26,963 nt of DNA from CAZKUN01 sp964555935 (GTDB lineage: Bacteria; Armatimonadota; Zipacnadia; Zipacnadales; VGFC01), in NCBI GenBank assembly GCA_964555935.1, contig CAZKUN010000116.1, forward strand, positions 1-26,963. Direction: 5' to 3'. Positions 17,869 to 25,909 of the stretch are shown here, in pieces. The notes under the pieces are model-generated. The model worked only from the letters and a program-made list of their open reading frames with translations. It did no database searches and was not told where the DNA came from. How positions within the stretch are numbered: the stretch's first letter is position 1; every line of letters starts with the position of its first letter. Both the position numbers and the translations under genes were made by a program.

Positions 17869-18459
17869 CCGGGACCTCTGCTCGTCGGTCAGACGGGGCT
17901 ACTACATGGTTCGCCGTTCGCCTGCTGATATCCCGCCGCGGCAGGCTGCCCTACCGAAAGAACCCATCCAGTAACAGCGGTATCGGGTTCAGAGCACTTT
18001 CTCTCTACCAGCCCACGGCAATGGGAGGAGCTAGCTCAAGTGTTAGTAGAATGAACCGCTCCCGGGGCATTGCTCGAGCCAGGAACGTGGGGGTTACCAT
18101 TCGTGTCCCCTTGGGGGCGTCGGGATGTCTGCAGAAGCCGGAGGGCACCACAGCGATCCCAGTGCAAGGTCCGATATCGCCCACCGATCCGGGCGCCGGA
18201 TTCCCCCAAGTTCACGGACGATGAGTTTCTGGACGCCACGGGCTCTTCCCTATTCCCATGGAGAAGAGGATTACCACTGCAGACCCCAGAAGTGAACGCC
18301 AACAAGCCGGATGGAGTTTGTGCGAGCGACAACCGACCTGCGGCCCGCGACCCGAGTAGACCACCCGCTCATCACTAATGACCCGACCCCATTTCGTCAT
18401 TCGCCACTCATCGACCCGAGGCAGACCAGCAGCGTGAGTCGCGCGTCAGTGACTTCAGC
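17869..18459. other. Intergenic stretch carrying repeat R2, no other gene supported
   Basis: About 590 bp between the zinc-ribbon gene and the end of the six-hairpin glycosidase gene. Apart from repeat R2 (17971-18065) I see no convincing gene. The open frames on both strands have mixed composition and no ribosome site. One minus-strand frame continues from R2 upstream (MVTPTFLARAMPRERF, then the conserved R2 peptide), but it is too short to call. Confidence 0.5.
17971..18065 (-). repeat. Dispersed repeat R2, copy A
   Basis: Matches copy B (25772-25866) at 80 of 95 positions without gaps, in the same orientation. I assign it to the minus strand because it precedes the minus-strand order R2 - small ORF - R1 - enzyme gene at both loci. 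On the minus strand both copies encode the identical peptide RFILLTLELAPPIAVG followed by a stop (after one extra Trp in this copy), although six bases differ within it. On the plus strand the copies encode related peptides (SGIGFRALSLYQPTAMGGA here). Whether the repeat is coding or structural cannot be settled by eye. Confidence 0.75.
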
Positions 18460-20322
18460 CTACCTAACCACGACCAGTTCGCGCACCCCGCTGATCTTCG
18501 TGTCCACCGCGATGTAGGAAGATCCCTCGACAACCGAAGTATTGAACCGGACGCTCTTGCCACCTACGGTCACGCGGCTGCACTTCTTCCATCCTGGGAG
18601 CATGATGCGGAAGGCGACATCATCTCCGGTCCCGGCGAACGACAGGCTGATGCGGTTCTTCGACAGCGAGTAGTGGTAGGAGAAGTAGGTGTCCGAGGCG
18701 GGGAAATGGGCCGTTGCCGTCACCTCCTTCACGTCTGTTGCCGACCAACTCGGCTGGCAACGGACGTGCTCGAAGAGCTTGCCGTTCGACGTAATGCCCA
18801 TCAGTCCCTCAACGACCGCCTGCGTCCAGTGCGACAGCCCCCAGCTGTCATAGTTGGTCTGGTTGTGGGGTGCGTTGATGGCGACGCTGCCGTCGAGGTG
18901 GTACCAGGTGAACATGGCGCCGCTGTCGCGCTTCAGCACGTGGTGAGCATCGCGCAGCAGCTTGACCGCCAGGTCCTCCATGCCATGCCGGAACGCGCCG
19001 CGACACAACTCGGCCCCAACCCAGGGGAAGAGACCGCCGTTCGCATACTCCCCCTGTCCTTTCGACCAAGCGCCGCCCCTTTCGAAGTAACCCAGCTTGT
19101 CGGGGTACCCGGGCTGCAAGCTCCACCAGGGGAATCGGTCACCCGTTTCCTGCCAGCGACGCGCGTACTCGTTGACGATCGAGACGGCTTTCTCGTGGTC
19201 GGCGAATCCCCGGGTAATGGCCCACGAGTTGCTCATCGTGAGCTGGTCGTCTTCGTCGAAATCCCGGTGGTCGAACGGGTCGAGGTGAATGTGATGGCGG
19301 TACTTGACGCCGTCCCAGAAGAGGCGATTCCCAAGCTGGTAGTAGTGCCGTTCCAGCGTACCGTAGCGTTCTGATCGATCGCGGTCGCCCAGCGCGGCGT
19401 AAGCCTGGGCCAGCAGCACGCAGGCGAAGTACAGCCCGGACGTATCGCCCTGCATCAACACGTAGCTCGAGTCTTCGCCGCTCTGGTCGTGCCCGCACGG
19501 CTCCTCGCCGCCGGACTCCGTGAAGGAAATGTCCCACTCGTCGAGTCCGTGCGGGCGCTTGATGACGCCGTGTTCCTGGTCGAACATCCGTGGGTCGCTG
19601 GTGACGTATTCGAGCCCGGCCTCGACCTTGGGCAGGAGTTCGCGGAGCCACTGGTCGTCACCGTGGGCGTGCCATCCCAGACACGTAGTCGAGGCCATTC
19701 CTGTCTCCAGGTCGGCCATACACGTGCGGAGTCTTCGCCCCGTGACCGGACACGGGTAGTTGTCGCCGTAGACATGATCGGGCAACCGGCCGTCGGGCCA
19801 TTGGTTGTCGTAGATCGCCTCGAACATGCTCTTGACGTCGTCGATGAAGTACCGCAATGCGCCGACGCCGTAGGCCGGGAAGGCCAGGTTCTGCCGCGTG
19901 TTGTCGGCGTGCTCGTAGTAGGTCCGGGTCTTGCCGTTGACCTGGGTGACGTCGATGGTCTGCCGCAGCCCCTCCTCGAGCATCTGCAGAAGCTCGTCCA
20001 TCTCGCCCGTGTCAGAGGCAATGGCCGTCTTGGCGCAGACTCGGAAGCTCCCATGCCGAACGTACGTCGGCTTCCCCGGTGCCGCCGTAGAGACTCGGAC
20101 GCGATGCACGCCCGGCTTTCCGCCGGGCTTCACCACGAACTCGGCCTTGCCGCTGCCGGCTGTCACCGTCTCTTCGAGGTACACCTGGTGGTCGGCGTCG
20201 GTGAGCTGGACTTGGACCTTTTGTCCTTTGAGCCCGGCCCACTCGTAGACAATCCTCACCTCGTCGAGCGGCGCGCAATGCTTGGGGTGTGTCCAGACAA
20301 CTCCGGCTTCCTTGAGGTGCAT
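18460..20322 (-). CDS. Cytoplasmic six-hairpin glycosidase
   Basis: 620 residues from the ATG at 20322, chosen because GGGAGGA lies 9 bases upstream; another in-frame ATG at 20340 has no ribosome site. There is no signal peptide. Residues about 1-95 look like a beta-sandwich (VQVQLTDADHQVYLEE, then GVHRVRVSTA). Residues about 105-530 are helix-rich in the (alpha/alpha)6 manner of GH78-, GH63- and GH94-type enzymes, with Trp and acidic residues on loops: LGWHAHGDDQWLRELLPKVE, HGLDEWDISFTESGGE (candidate acid D261 or E269) and QGEYANGGLFPWVGAELCRG. A C-terminal beta domain (about 545-620) closes the protein. The family number and sugar are not clear. The gene starts 52 bp after the stop of the 1662-residue secreted enzyme and is probably cotranscribed, so it may finish degradation of imported oligosaccharides. 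Confidence 0.7.
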   Translation of the reverse strand: MHLKEAGVVWTHPKHCAPLDEVRIVYEWAGLKGQKVQVQLTDADHQVYLEETVTAGSGKAEFVVKPGGKPGVHRVRVSTAAPGKPTYVRHGSFRVCAKTAIASDTGEMDELLQMLEEGLRQTIDVTQVNGKTRTYYEHADNTRQNLAFPAYGVGALRYFIDDVKSMFEAIYDNQWPDGRLPDHVYGDNYPCPVTGRRLRTCMADLETGMASTTCLGWHAHGDDQWLRELLPKVEAGLEYVTSDPRMFDQEHGVIKRPHGLDEWDISFTESGGEEPCGHDQSGEDSSYVLMQGDTSGLYFACVLLAQAYAALGDRDRSERYGTLERHYYQLGNRLFWDGVKYRHHIHLDPFDHRDFDEDDQLTMSNSWAITRGFADHEKAVSIVNEYARRWQETGDRFPWWSLQPGYPDKLGYFERGGAWSKGQGEYANGGLFPWVGAELCRGAFRHGMEDLAVKLLRDAHHVLKRDSGAMFTWYHLDGSVAINAPHNQTNYDSWGLSHWTQAVVEGLMGITSNGKLFEHVRCQPSWSATDVKEVTATAHFPASDTYFSYHYSLSKNRISLSFAGTGDDVAFRIMLPGWKKCSRVTVGGKSVRFNTSVVEGSSYIAVDTKISGVRELVVVR

Positions 20323-20374
20323 CAGATCGTGTCCTCCCATTGAGCATGGCGAGCGACCGAGGCTTGGTCCGTCC

Positions 20375-23300
20375 CTATTCCAACTCCAACTGATAGTTCC
20401 GTCCCGAGAAGTACGATGGTCCCGGAACAAAGGTCAGGTACTCGCTCGTCCCGTCAGCACCCACGCGATTGCGCATGACGTTAAACCCGATCAGTTGGCC
20501 CGCAAGCGGCGCGCTGATCTCCAGCTTCTCCAGCGGAACAGCCGCGTAGAGGACAAACGCATCCTGTTCCTGCCTGACCAGCAGCTTCGCCCACTTGACC
20601 TCGGTCTTCTTGCCACCGACGCGCTCGGCCTCTTCGACCAACTCCGCGCGGTTGCCGTCCGCGTCGACAATTACGTGATGGATATCATCACCCGCACCGA
20701 CGGTGAAGGAGAACTCTACACTGTCACTGTGCCAGGGCTTGCCTGCGCGGCCTTGTTCAGTGTTGTAGACTTGCTTTTCAGTCTCTTCGGCGGTCACCTT
20801 CAGGTACAAGTTCGTGTCGTCATACGTAAGCACGAAGGAGGTCTCCTGCGATGACTTGCGGGCCGTGTTGCCCGCGTAAGTGAAGCCGCTCCCGGCGAAG
20901 GCCCCGGTGAAGTCGAGCGCGGTCAGATCCTCTACATCTGAGAGCGTCTTCTCGCTCTTCTTCAGGGGAATGACCTTGGTAACGCTGGTGTTCACCAGGT
21001 CATGCCCCTCGTGAAGCACTGCTTCCGCTGGAAGGGCATCGCTGGATTCGAGCAACTTGAGCTTCATCCACCGGTCCGGTCCAAGATTCTGCACCACCGC
21101 GCTGATCCACAGCTTGCCGTCCCAGTCGCTCGGGACGCCGAGCTGATATGCGTCGATCCAGAAGGTGACGCTCTCCTCGTCGCCATGGATGTAGTCGTTG
21201 AGGGCGAACACTCGGTCGGGCTTCTTCCTCGCACCCCAAGCCTCCGGAACGCCGTCGGACTTGTCCTTGCTCACCTTGCCGAAGCCGAGGGCGCTTCGTG
21301 TCGAGTAGCCCGTCGCGTCCGCGAAGTCGAGCACCATCCCAGCGAACGACGCGACCCGGTCGTAGCGGATGAAGTGGCGCTTGGTTTGGATGGTTCCCCT
21401 GCGGTTGAAGTACTCGAAGTTGCTGGTGACTTGAAGCTTCAGAAAGCGCCTCGCCTGGACTTCCACCCCCGCGGCGGCGGTGTTGATGTGGCTCTCGTAC
21501 ATTGGCTCCATCCCGACGCTCAGGGTCGCCTGGGCGGCATCAACAGAGGCGATCCCGGCTCCATCCGTATGCTCGGTCCCCATCGAGGTGCCCTCGAAGC
21601 CCTCACCCGTGAAGCTCGCGGGTTTGACGTCGCTCATGACGGCGAGAGGGGGCATCTCGGAATACGGCAGAACCGTCTTCGGCGTTCCGCCGGCAAGCGC
21701 CATGTCGCTCTCGGCGGCTTGCTTGCCGCTTAGATCACAGACGACCACCCGGTACGTGCCCTCCCGCAGTGATGCGGGCGTGTCCAGCGCAAACTCATGA
21801 CTCCCGCCGGTGACCAATCCGCTCTGCTGCCAGAGCACGCCGCCGTCAAGTTCGACTCTGGCGCTGAGGTGCCTGCCCTGCCAGGACTCGCCGAGGGCTA
21901 CCCTCAGCAGCTTCTCATCCATGTCGACAGTGAGCTTTGGTCTCTCCGTCGGGGCGATCATGTCCTGTAGGCTCACGACGATCTCGCTCTCGCCGGACGC
22001 GACCGGAACGACGGCCACCACGCCCTCACCGTAGCCAAGGGCACTGAACCTGGTGCCCGCGCCATCCACCATCGCCGCCAGGGGAGACTTACCCGGAGGA
22101 ATCAGCACGGCGATCTCGGCGCTCGTGAACTGGGAATCCACCCGCACTGTCACCTTGTCCGCTTCCGCGCCGCCGGTGAGCCTGAGCTTCGGGCGTTCCG
22201 GCAGCCAGAGCTGCGCTCGCATGTTCTCGGTGCTCCAGATGAAGCCCGGAGTCGGGCTAACCACCCAGAGCTGCAGCTCGCCCGGCGTCATCTCGAACTC
22301 GCGCTCGACCCGCTCTTGGGCAGTCGCGGCGCCGAGGAACTCCACCTTGCTGATGCGATCCGGAGCCCAGCCCGAATCGGCGTAGATGTCCTCAAGCTCC
22401 GGCTCGCCGAATCTGCCGTCCCACTCGCGCGCGTCACGAATCGCCATGCTCCAGGAGTAGTACGTCTCCCCCTCCTCAAGGCCTAAAGGGGCGCTGGAAG
22501 CGGACACCGTGTAGCTCTTCGTCTCTTCCGCGCGCGGGTTGACGAAGAGAATCCCCGCCTCACCATTCCTGAGCGCCATCACCTCGAGGTCGGTCTCGGG
22601 ATCGGTCCGCCAGTTCGGCAGAACGTCCGCATCGACCATCTCGACCATGCGGTTCTCGTAGCGAGCAGTCACGTAGGGGATGTCCTTGGCGCGAATGAGC
22701 CGGCTGTTGTACGAGGGCAGAAGCCCCGTACCGACCATGTAGTTCTCATACGCGCCTTCCACGCCCTCAAGCCAGTAGATGTAGACCGGATACTTCAGCT
22801 TGTCATTGACCTGGAAGAGCTTGAACTTCCACATCCAAGCCGCGCCTTCGCGCCACTTGGCGGTCATCACTCCCGAGAAGGACTCGTTGAACCCCAGATC
22901 GCCCAGCGGATTGCACGGCGCGTTGAAGAAGACGATGCGGTCAGGATCGGCCTTGCGCATCTCGCTGATGACCGCCTTATACATCTTGGTCTTCGCCAGA
23001 GGGTTCTCCGCCCGCATCGTTTCCCAGTCGATGGTAAGCGTGCCGCCGTTGCCCCCGTCGAGGTACCAGACGTCGAGATCGTAGTAGTTCATCATGTCCA
23101 CTACCTGCTCGACGGCCGCCTCGCGCGACTCGGGGACATCCCAGAAGCGCAGATAGTTCCGCGCAATCCCCGGGAACCAGGAGGCGTCTGAGCCGTTGCG
23201 GTTCTTCCAGACGAACCACTCCGGATGCTCGCGCGCGGACTTGGCGTAGGGCATGGCACTGAAGAGCCAGGTGTAGATCCCGATCTTGTTGCGCTCCGGC

Positions 23301-25363
23301 GCGACGGCGCGACATGCCGCGATTCTGTTCTTCACTTCCTCGGCCGTCTGTCGGCCACCGAACCAGTTGCGGACCTCACCCGAGATCGGGCTCTCGCCGA
23401 AGAGACCGTTAAGGTCGTTGCGGGACGAATCCACAATATACCCATCTCGCAGCAATGCCGGCGTTCGCCGCGTCATCCGAACGTCGACGCCCTTCCACAT
23501 CCCTTCCCAGTCCAGATTGGTCGTCACAACCAGATCGCGCAACCACGCGGGTCGCGTGATCTCGTCGCGGTAGGCCTTGGGCTCGGGGAGATTGATGTAC
23601 TTCAGGTACGCGTCATGCAGCCCGCCGCTGACGATATCCAGCCGATTGGTCACGGAGGTCGTGACGCCGGGGCCGAACTCCATAAAGGCGCTGGTCAGAA
23701 CCCATCCGTTGGGGGTGAACAGGGTCGTGTCTTTGTACTCGGCCATGTTGTCGAAGTACAGGAACTCACCGTCGGACCTGAAGCGACAGTGCATCAGCGT
23801 CAGATCGTCCTCGGGCCTCTCGAAGGTGAGGAACGGCTGGCGCGTCGCCTGGGTGTCGATCAGGACCTCTTCGGCAAACAGCCGCTTGAGCGAGTGCGAG
23901 CTACCGGAGGTCTCGTAAATGCCTCCGGTGCGGAAGGCCTGACTGAGCACGACCCGCGTCGCGGTCGTGATGAAGGCCCTCTGTTCGGCGCCGGCGTCGA
24001 CGTATCTGATTGTGCGCTCAAGAGCGCCGTTGTCTATCTCGTAGCGCTTCTCAATCCGGATCCCCGGCAGCTCGGGGTTGGTCGAGTGGACCGCAACTCC
24101 CCCGCGGTTCGTCTCGATCCGGACGACCTCGTCGGAGTACCCGTCGGACTTGTGATCATCCTCGCGGAAGGAGAGCAAGTACTGATCGACGATCCGCTCG
24201 GCGAGCACCTTTCCCTTGTACTTGAAACCGACGATCACGCCGTTGCCGCGCGCGGCATGGAACTCGATGCCGTCTTGACTGACCTTGAGGTAGTCCTTCT
24301 TCGAGATCGCGGGCATCGCCGGGCCGACGCTGTAGTCCCTGCGCGCCGCCAGCCTCAGTTCCTCTTCGCTGGGCAACTTGCCAAAGAAGGAGACCTCGCT
24401 CAGACGCACGGAGTGATCGACCCGGTTCCGTGACACGGTCATCTTCACGTATCTCCCCGGGACCCCAAGCTCGTCGGCGGACAGCGTCTGGTGCGTTTCC
24501 TCGACCCCTTCTTGCCTGTTCTCGATGACCGCCAACGCGTGCCAGTTGACCCTATCGTTGCTCGCCACGATCGTTACGGTATCGATGTTGTGCGACGGCG
24601 CGGCGAAGGCCTCGAGCTTGACCGAGTCGATCAGATAGATTCCACCGAGGTCAAAATGCATCTCAGGGGTCGCCTTGTACGCGCCCCAAAGCGCCTGCTC
24701 GTCCTGGCCCGCAATGCCGTCGGTAAGAACCGTCGCCTCGGGATCGCCACTGTCGGGCTTGTTGATATGGTCGTAGTTGTCGACGTGGATCTTCTGAATG
24801 CCGGCGCCCTTGGGAATGAACTCGATGTTTCTCATCTCGATGAACTCGTCCTTGATTTCCATCGCCGAGTAGGGGTAGAACAGCATCTGGCTGACCTTGA
24901 GGAATTGCGGCTCGAGATGCCCGCAGCCCTCCCAGGCGCGCTTCTCTAGAGGAACGGTGACCTTGGTCCATTCTCCGAGCCCGGCGCTGAAGTCGCCATA
25001 GATGCACTCGGGCCCAGGCGCGGACCCATCGAGGAAGAACTTGATGACGCAAGTCGCTTTGCGGTCGGCGTAGAAGCCCTGCCGGATCTCCAGACTGACC
25101 GCCGAATACTCCGAGAGATCGATCGGCGTGTCGAGCGTGCACTTGATCCCCTGATACTTGCCGTCGACCACGGCCGTCGCCTTGACCGCGCCGTCCTCGA
25201 AGGTGACCTCCGGCGAAAGCGTCGCGGTAGCCTTCTCGCCCTCCCAGAGCACGCCTTCGGCATCAGGGCTGCAGAAGTCAATCTGGTCGGCGCGAGTGAC
25301 TGACAGAGACGTCGCCAAATGGAGATAGATCAGTCCGACTGCCAACAGCCATCGCTTCTTCAT
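20375..25363 (-). CDS. Very large secreted multidomain glycosidase (F5/8, TIM barrel, CBM9)
   Basis: 1662 residues from the ATG at 25363, which has GGAGGAGG 7 bases upstream and opens with a signal peptide (LLAVGLIYLHLATSLSVTRA). The order by eye is as follows. About 26-185 is a jelly-roll module. About 186-330 is an F5/8 type C (discoidin) module (ALWGAYKATPEMHFDLGG, VTIVASNDRVNW, GRYVKMTVSRNR). About 331-610 is a beta-supersandwich like those before the barrel of GH36/GH97 enzymes. About 611-900 is a TIM barrel (IGIYTWLFSAMPYAKS and LDVWYLDGGNGGTLT, where the Asp of YLDGG is the likely nucleophile, and FNESFSG). Several beta domains follow, and about 1480-1662 is a CBM9-like module (FVLTYDDTNLYLKVTA, WHSDSVEFSFTVGAG, IGFNVMRNR). 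It is probably an alpha-retaining exo-enzyme acting on a polymer held by three binding modules. It is first in an operon with the six-hairpin enzyme, with R1 copy 3 about 110 bp upstream. Confidence 0.75.
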   Translation of the reverse strand: MKKRWLLAVGLIYLHLATSLSVTRADQIDFCSPDAEGVLWEGEKATATLSPEVTFEDGAVKATAVVDGKYQGIKCTLDTPIDLSEYSAVSLEIRQGFYADRKATCVIKFFLDGSAPGPECIYGDFSAGLGEWTKVTVPLEKRAWEGCGHLEPQFLKVSQMLFYPYSAMEIKDEFIEMRNIEFIPKGAGIQKIHVDNYDHINKPDSGDPEATVLTDGIAGQDEQALWGAYKATPEMHFDLGGIYLIDSVKLEAFAAPSHNIDTVTIVASNDRVNWHALAVIENRQEGVEETHQTLSADELGVPGRYVKMTVSRNRVDHSVRLSEVSFFGKLPSEEELRLAARRDYSVGPAMPAISKKDYLKVSQDGIEFHAARGNGVIVGFKYKGKVLAERIVDQYLLSFREDDHKSDGYSDEVVRIETNRGGVAVHSTNPELPGIRIEKRYEIDNGALERTIRYVDAGAEQRAFITTATRVVLSQAFRTGGIYETSGSSHSLKRLFAEEVLIDTQATRQPFLTFERPEDDLTLMHCRFRSDGEFLYFDNMAEYKDTTLFTPNGWVLTSAFMEFGPGVTTSVTNRLDIVSGGLHDAYLKYINLPEPKAYRDEITRPAWLRDLVVTTNLDWEGMWKGVDVRMTRRTPALLRDGYIVDSSRNDLNGLFGESPISGEVRNWFGGRQTAEEVKNRIAACRAVAPERNKIGIYTWLFSAMPYAKSAREHPEWFVWKNRNGSDASWFPGIARNYLRFWDVPESREAAVEQVVDMMNYYDLDVWYLDGGNGGTLTIDWETMRAENPLAKTKMYKAVISEMRKADPDRIVFFNAPCNPLGDLGFNESFSGVMTAKWREGAAWMWKFKLFQVNDKLKYPVYIYWLEGVEGAYENYMVGTGLLPSYNSRLIRAKDIPYVTARYENRMVEMVDADVLPNWRTDPETDLEVMALRNGEAGILFVNPRAEETKSYTVSASSAPLGLEEGETYYSWSMAIRDAREWDGRFGEPELEDIYADSGWAPDRISKVEFLGAATAQERVEREFEMTPGELQLWVVSPTPGFIWSTENMRAQLWLPERPKLRLTGGAEADKVTVRVDSQFTSAEIAVLIPPGKSPLAAMVDGAGTRFSALGYGEGVVAVVPVASGESEIVVSLQDMIAPTERPKLTVDMDEKLLRVALGESWQGRHLSARVELDGGVLWQQSGLVTGGSHEFALDTPASLREGTYRVVVCDLSGKQAAESDMALAGGTPKTVLPYSEMPPLAVMSDVKPASFTGEGFEGTSMGTEHTDGAGIASVDAAQATLSVGMEPMYESHINTAAAGVEVQARRFLKLQVTSNFEYFNRRGTIQTKRHFIRYDRVASFAGMVLDFADATGYSTRSALGFGKVSKDKSDGVPEAWGARKKPDRVFALNDYIHGDEESVTFWIDAYQLGVPSDWDGKLWISAVVQNLGPDRWMKLKLLESSDALPAEAVLHEGHDLVNTSVTKVIPLKKSEKTLSDVEDLTALDFTGAFAGSGFTYAGNTARKSSQETSFVLTYDDTNLYLKVTAEETEKQVYNTEQGRAGKPWHSDSVEFSFTVGAGDDIHHVIVDADGNRAELVEEAERVGGKKTEVKWAKLLVRQEQDAFVLYAAVPLEKLEISAPLAGQLIGFNVMRNRVGADGTSEYLTFVPGPSYFSGRNYQLELE

Positions 25364-25474
25364 CGAAGATCCTCCTCCGCGCTTACGCATCCAGACGGCT
25401 CCTTGGACGGTAGGCCTCAGCAGCGCCGCCCGTGCCCGCAGAACGCTACTTCGTGAGACAGGCCAGTACATTCT

Positions 25475-25577
25475 GGCCGGGATTACCGATATGGAACTGG
25501 GCGCCCCGGCGTTAGCCGAACGGTAATCCGTTCGGCGTGGTCCTTCGGTAATTGGGCTCCGCAAGCCTGCACATGCG
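25475..25577 (-). repeat. Dispersed repeat R1, copy 3
   Basis: The best-structured copy. The inner hairpin is a perfect 9-bp stem, GCCGAACGG (25515-25523) with CCGTTCGGC (25528-25536) around TAAT, where copies 1 and 2 have a CTGA loop on the transcribed strand. An outer perfect 8-bp inverted repeat, ATTACCGA (25482-25489) and TCGGTAAT (25545-25552), brackets the conserved block. Copy 1 can form five or six of the same outer pairs using G-U wobbles; copy 2 cannot. The copy is oriented like the large glycosidase gene, whose start lies about 110 bases downstream. Confidence 0.8.
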
Positions 25578-25715
25578 GTATTGAAAACCGAGGTGGTCGG
25601 GGTCTGCCGCACGCATTGGCGGCTCGTGGACTTCGTATTCACTGAAGACCTGAAGAGAGAGACACACCCCCGTGGAGTCCCACAATTGGTCTGCGTTGTC
25701 GCTGCGCGCCAGAAC
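25512..25715 (-). pseudogene. Coding-like fragment between R2 and R1
   Basis: An open frame of 67 codons without a start codon, bounded upstream by TGA at 25716-25718. It reads as plausible protein: SDNADQLWDSTGVCLSLQ, then VFSEYEVHEPPMRAADPDHL, then GFQYRMCRLAEPNY, after which it runs into the R1 hairpin and stops at 25512. The part ADPDHLGFQYRMCRLAEPNY aligns with the end of the zinc-ribbon protein at the other R2-R1 locus and RMCRLAEPNY with the RMCRFPEVSC tail at position 1. The TGG TGA ending of the zinc-ribbon protein corresponds to TAC CGA here, so the stop looks lost. I cannot assign a family. It is probably the 3' remnant of a gene, or the variable part of a repeat unit. Confidence 0.4.
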
Positions 25716-25771
25716 TCAGGGCTCTCTTCCCATTGACTCGGGTCAGTTGTGGCGCCAGCTAGGCTCTCCCG

Positions 25772-25866
25772 GTAACAGCGGTAACGGGTTCCGCGCGCTT
25801 TCTTGCTATCAGCCGACGGCGATGGGAGGAGCCAACTCAAGTGTCAGTAAAATGAACCGCCTCCGG
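25772..25866 (-). repeat. Dispersed repeat R2, copy B
   Basis: The partner of copy A, 84% identical by direct count. It lies about 195 bp upstream of R1 copy 3 in transcription order, with the coding-like fragment between them, just as copy A lies upstream of the zinc-ribbon gene and R1 copy 2. Its minus-strand frame encodes RFILLTLELAPPIAVG and stops. It begins 44 bp after the end of the partial TIM-barrel gene on the same strand. Confidence 0.75.
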
Positions 25867-25909
25867 GCGGGATGCCCTGCAGCTTTCGGCCCGGGCGGCG
25901 AGTCCCCCG

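Noticed and set aside
18036..18332. 98-codon minus-strand frame downstream of the six-hairpin gene
   Set aside because: No ribosome site, mixed composition, overlaps repeat R2 in a frame different from the conserved one.
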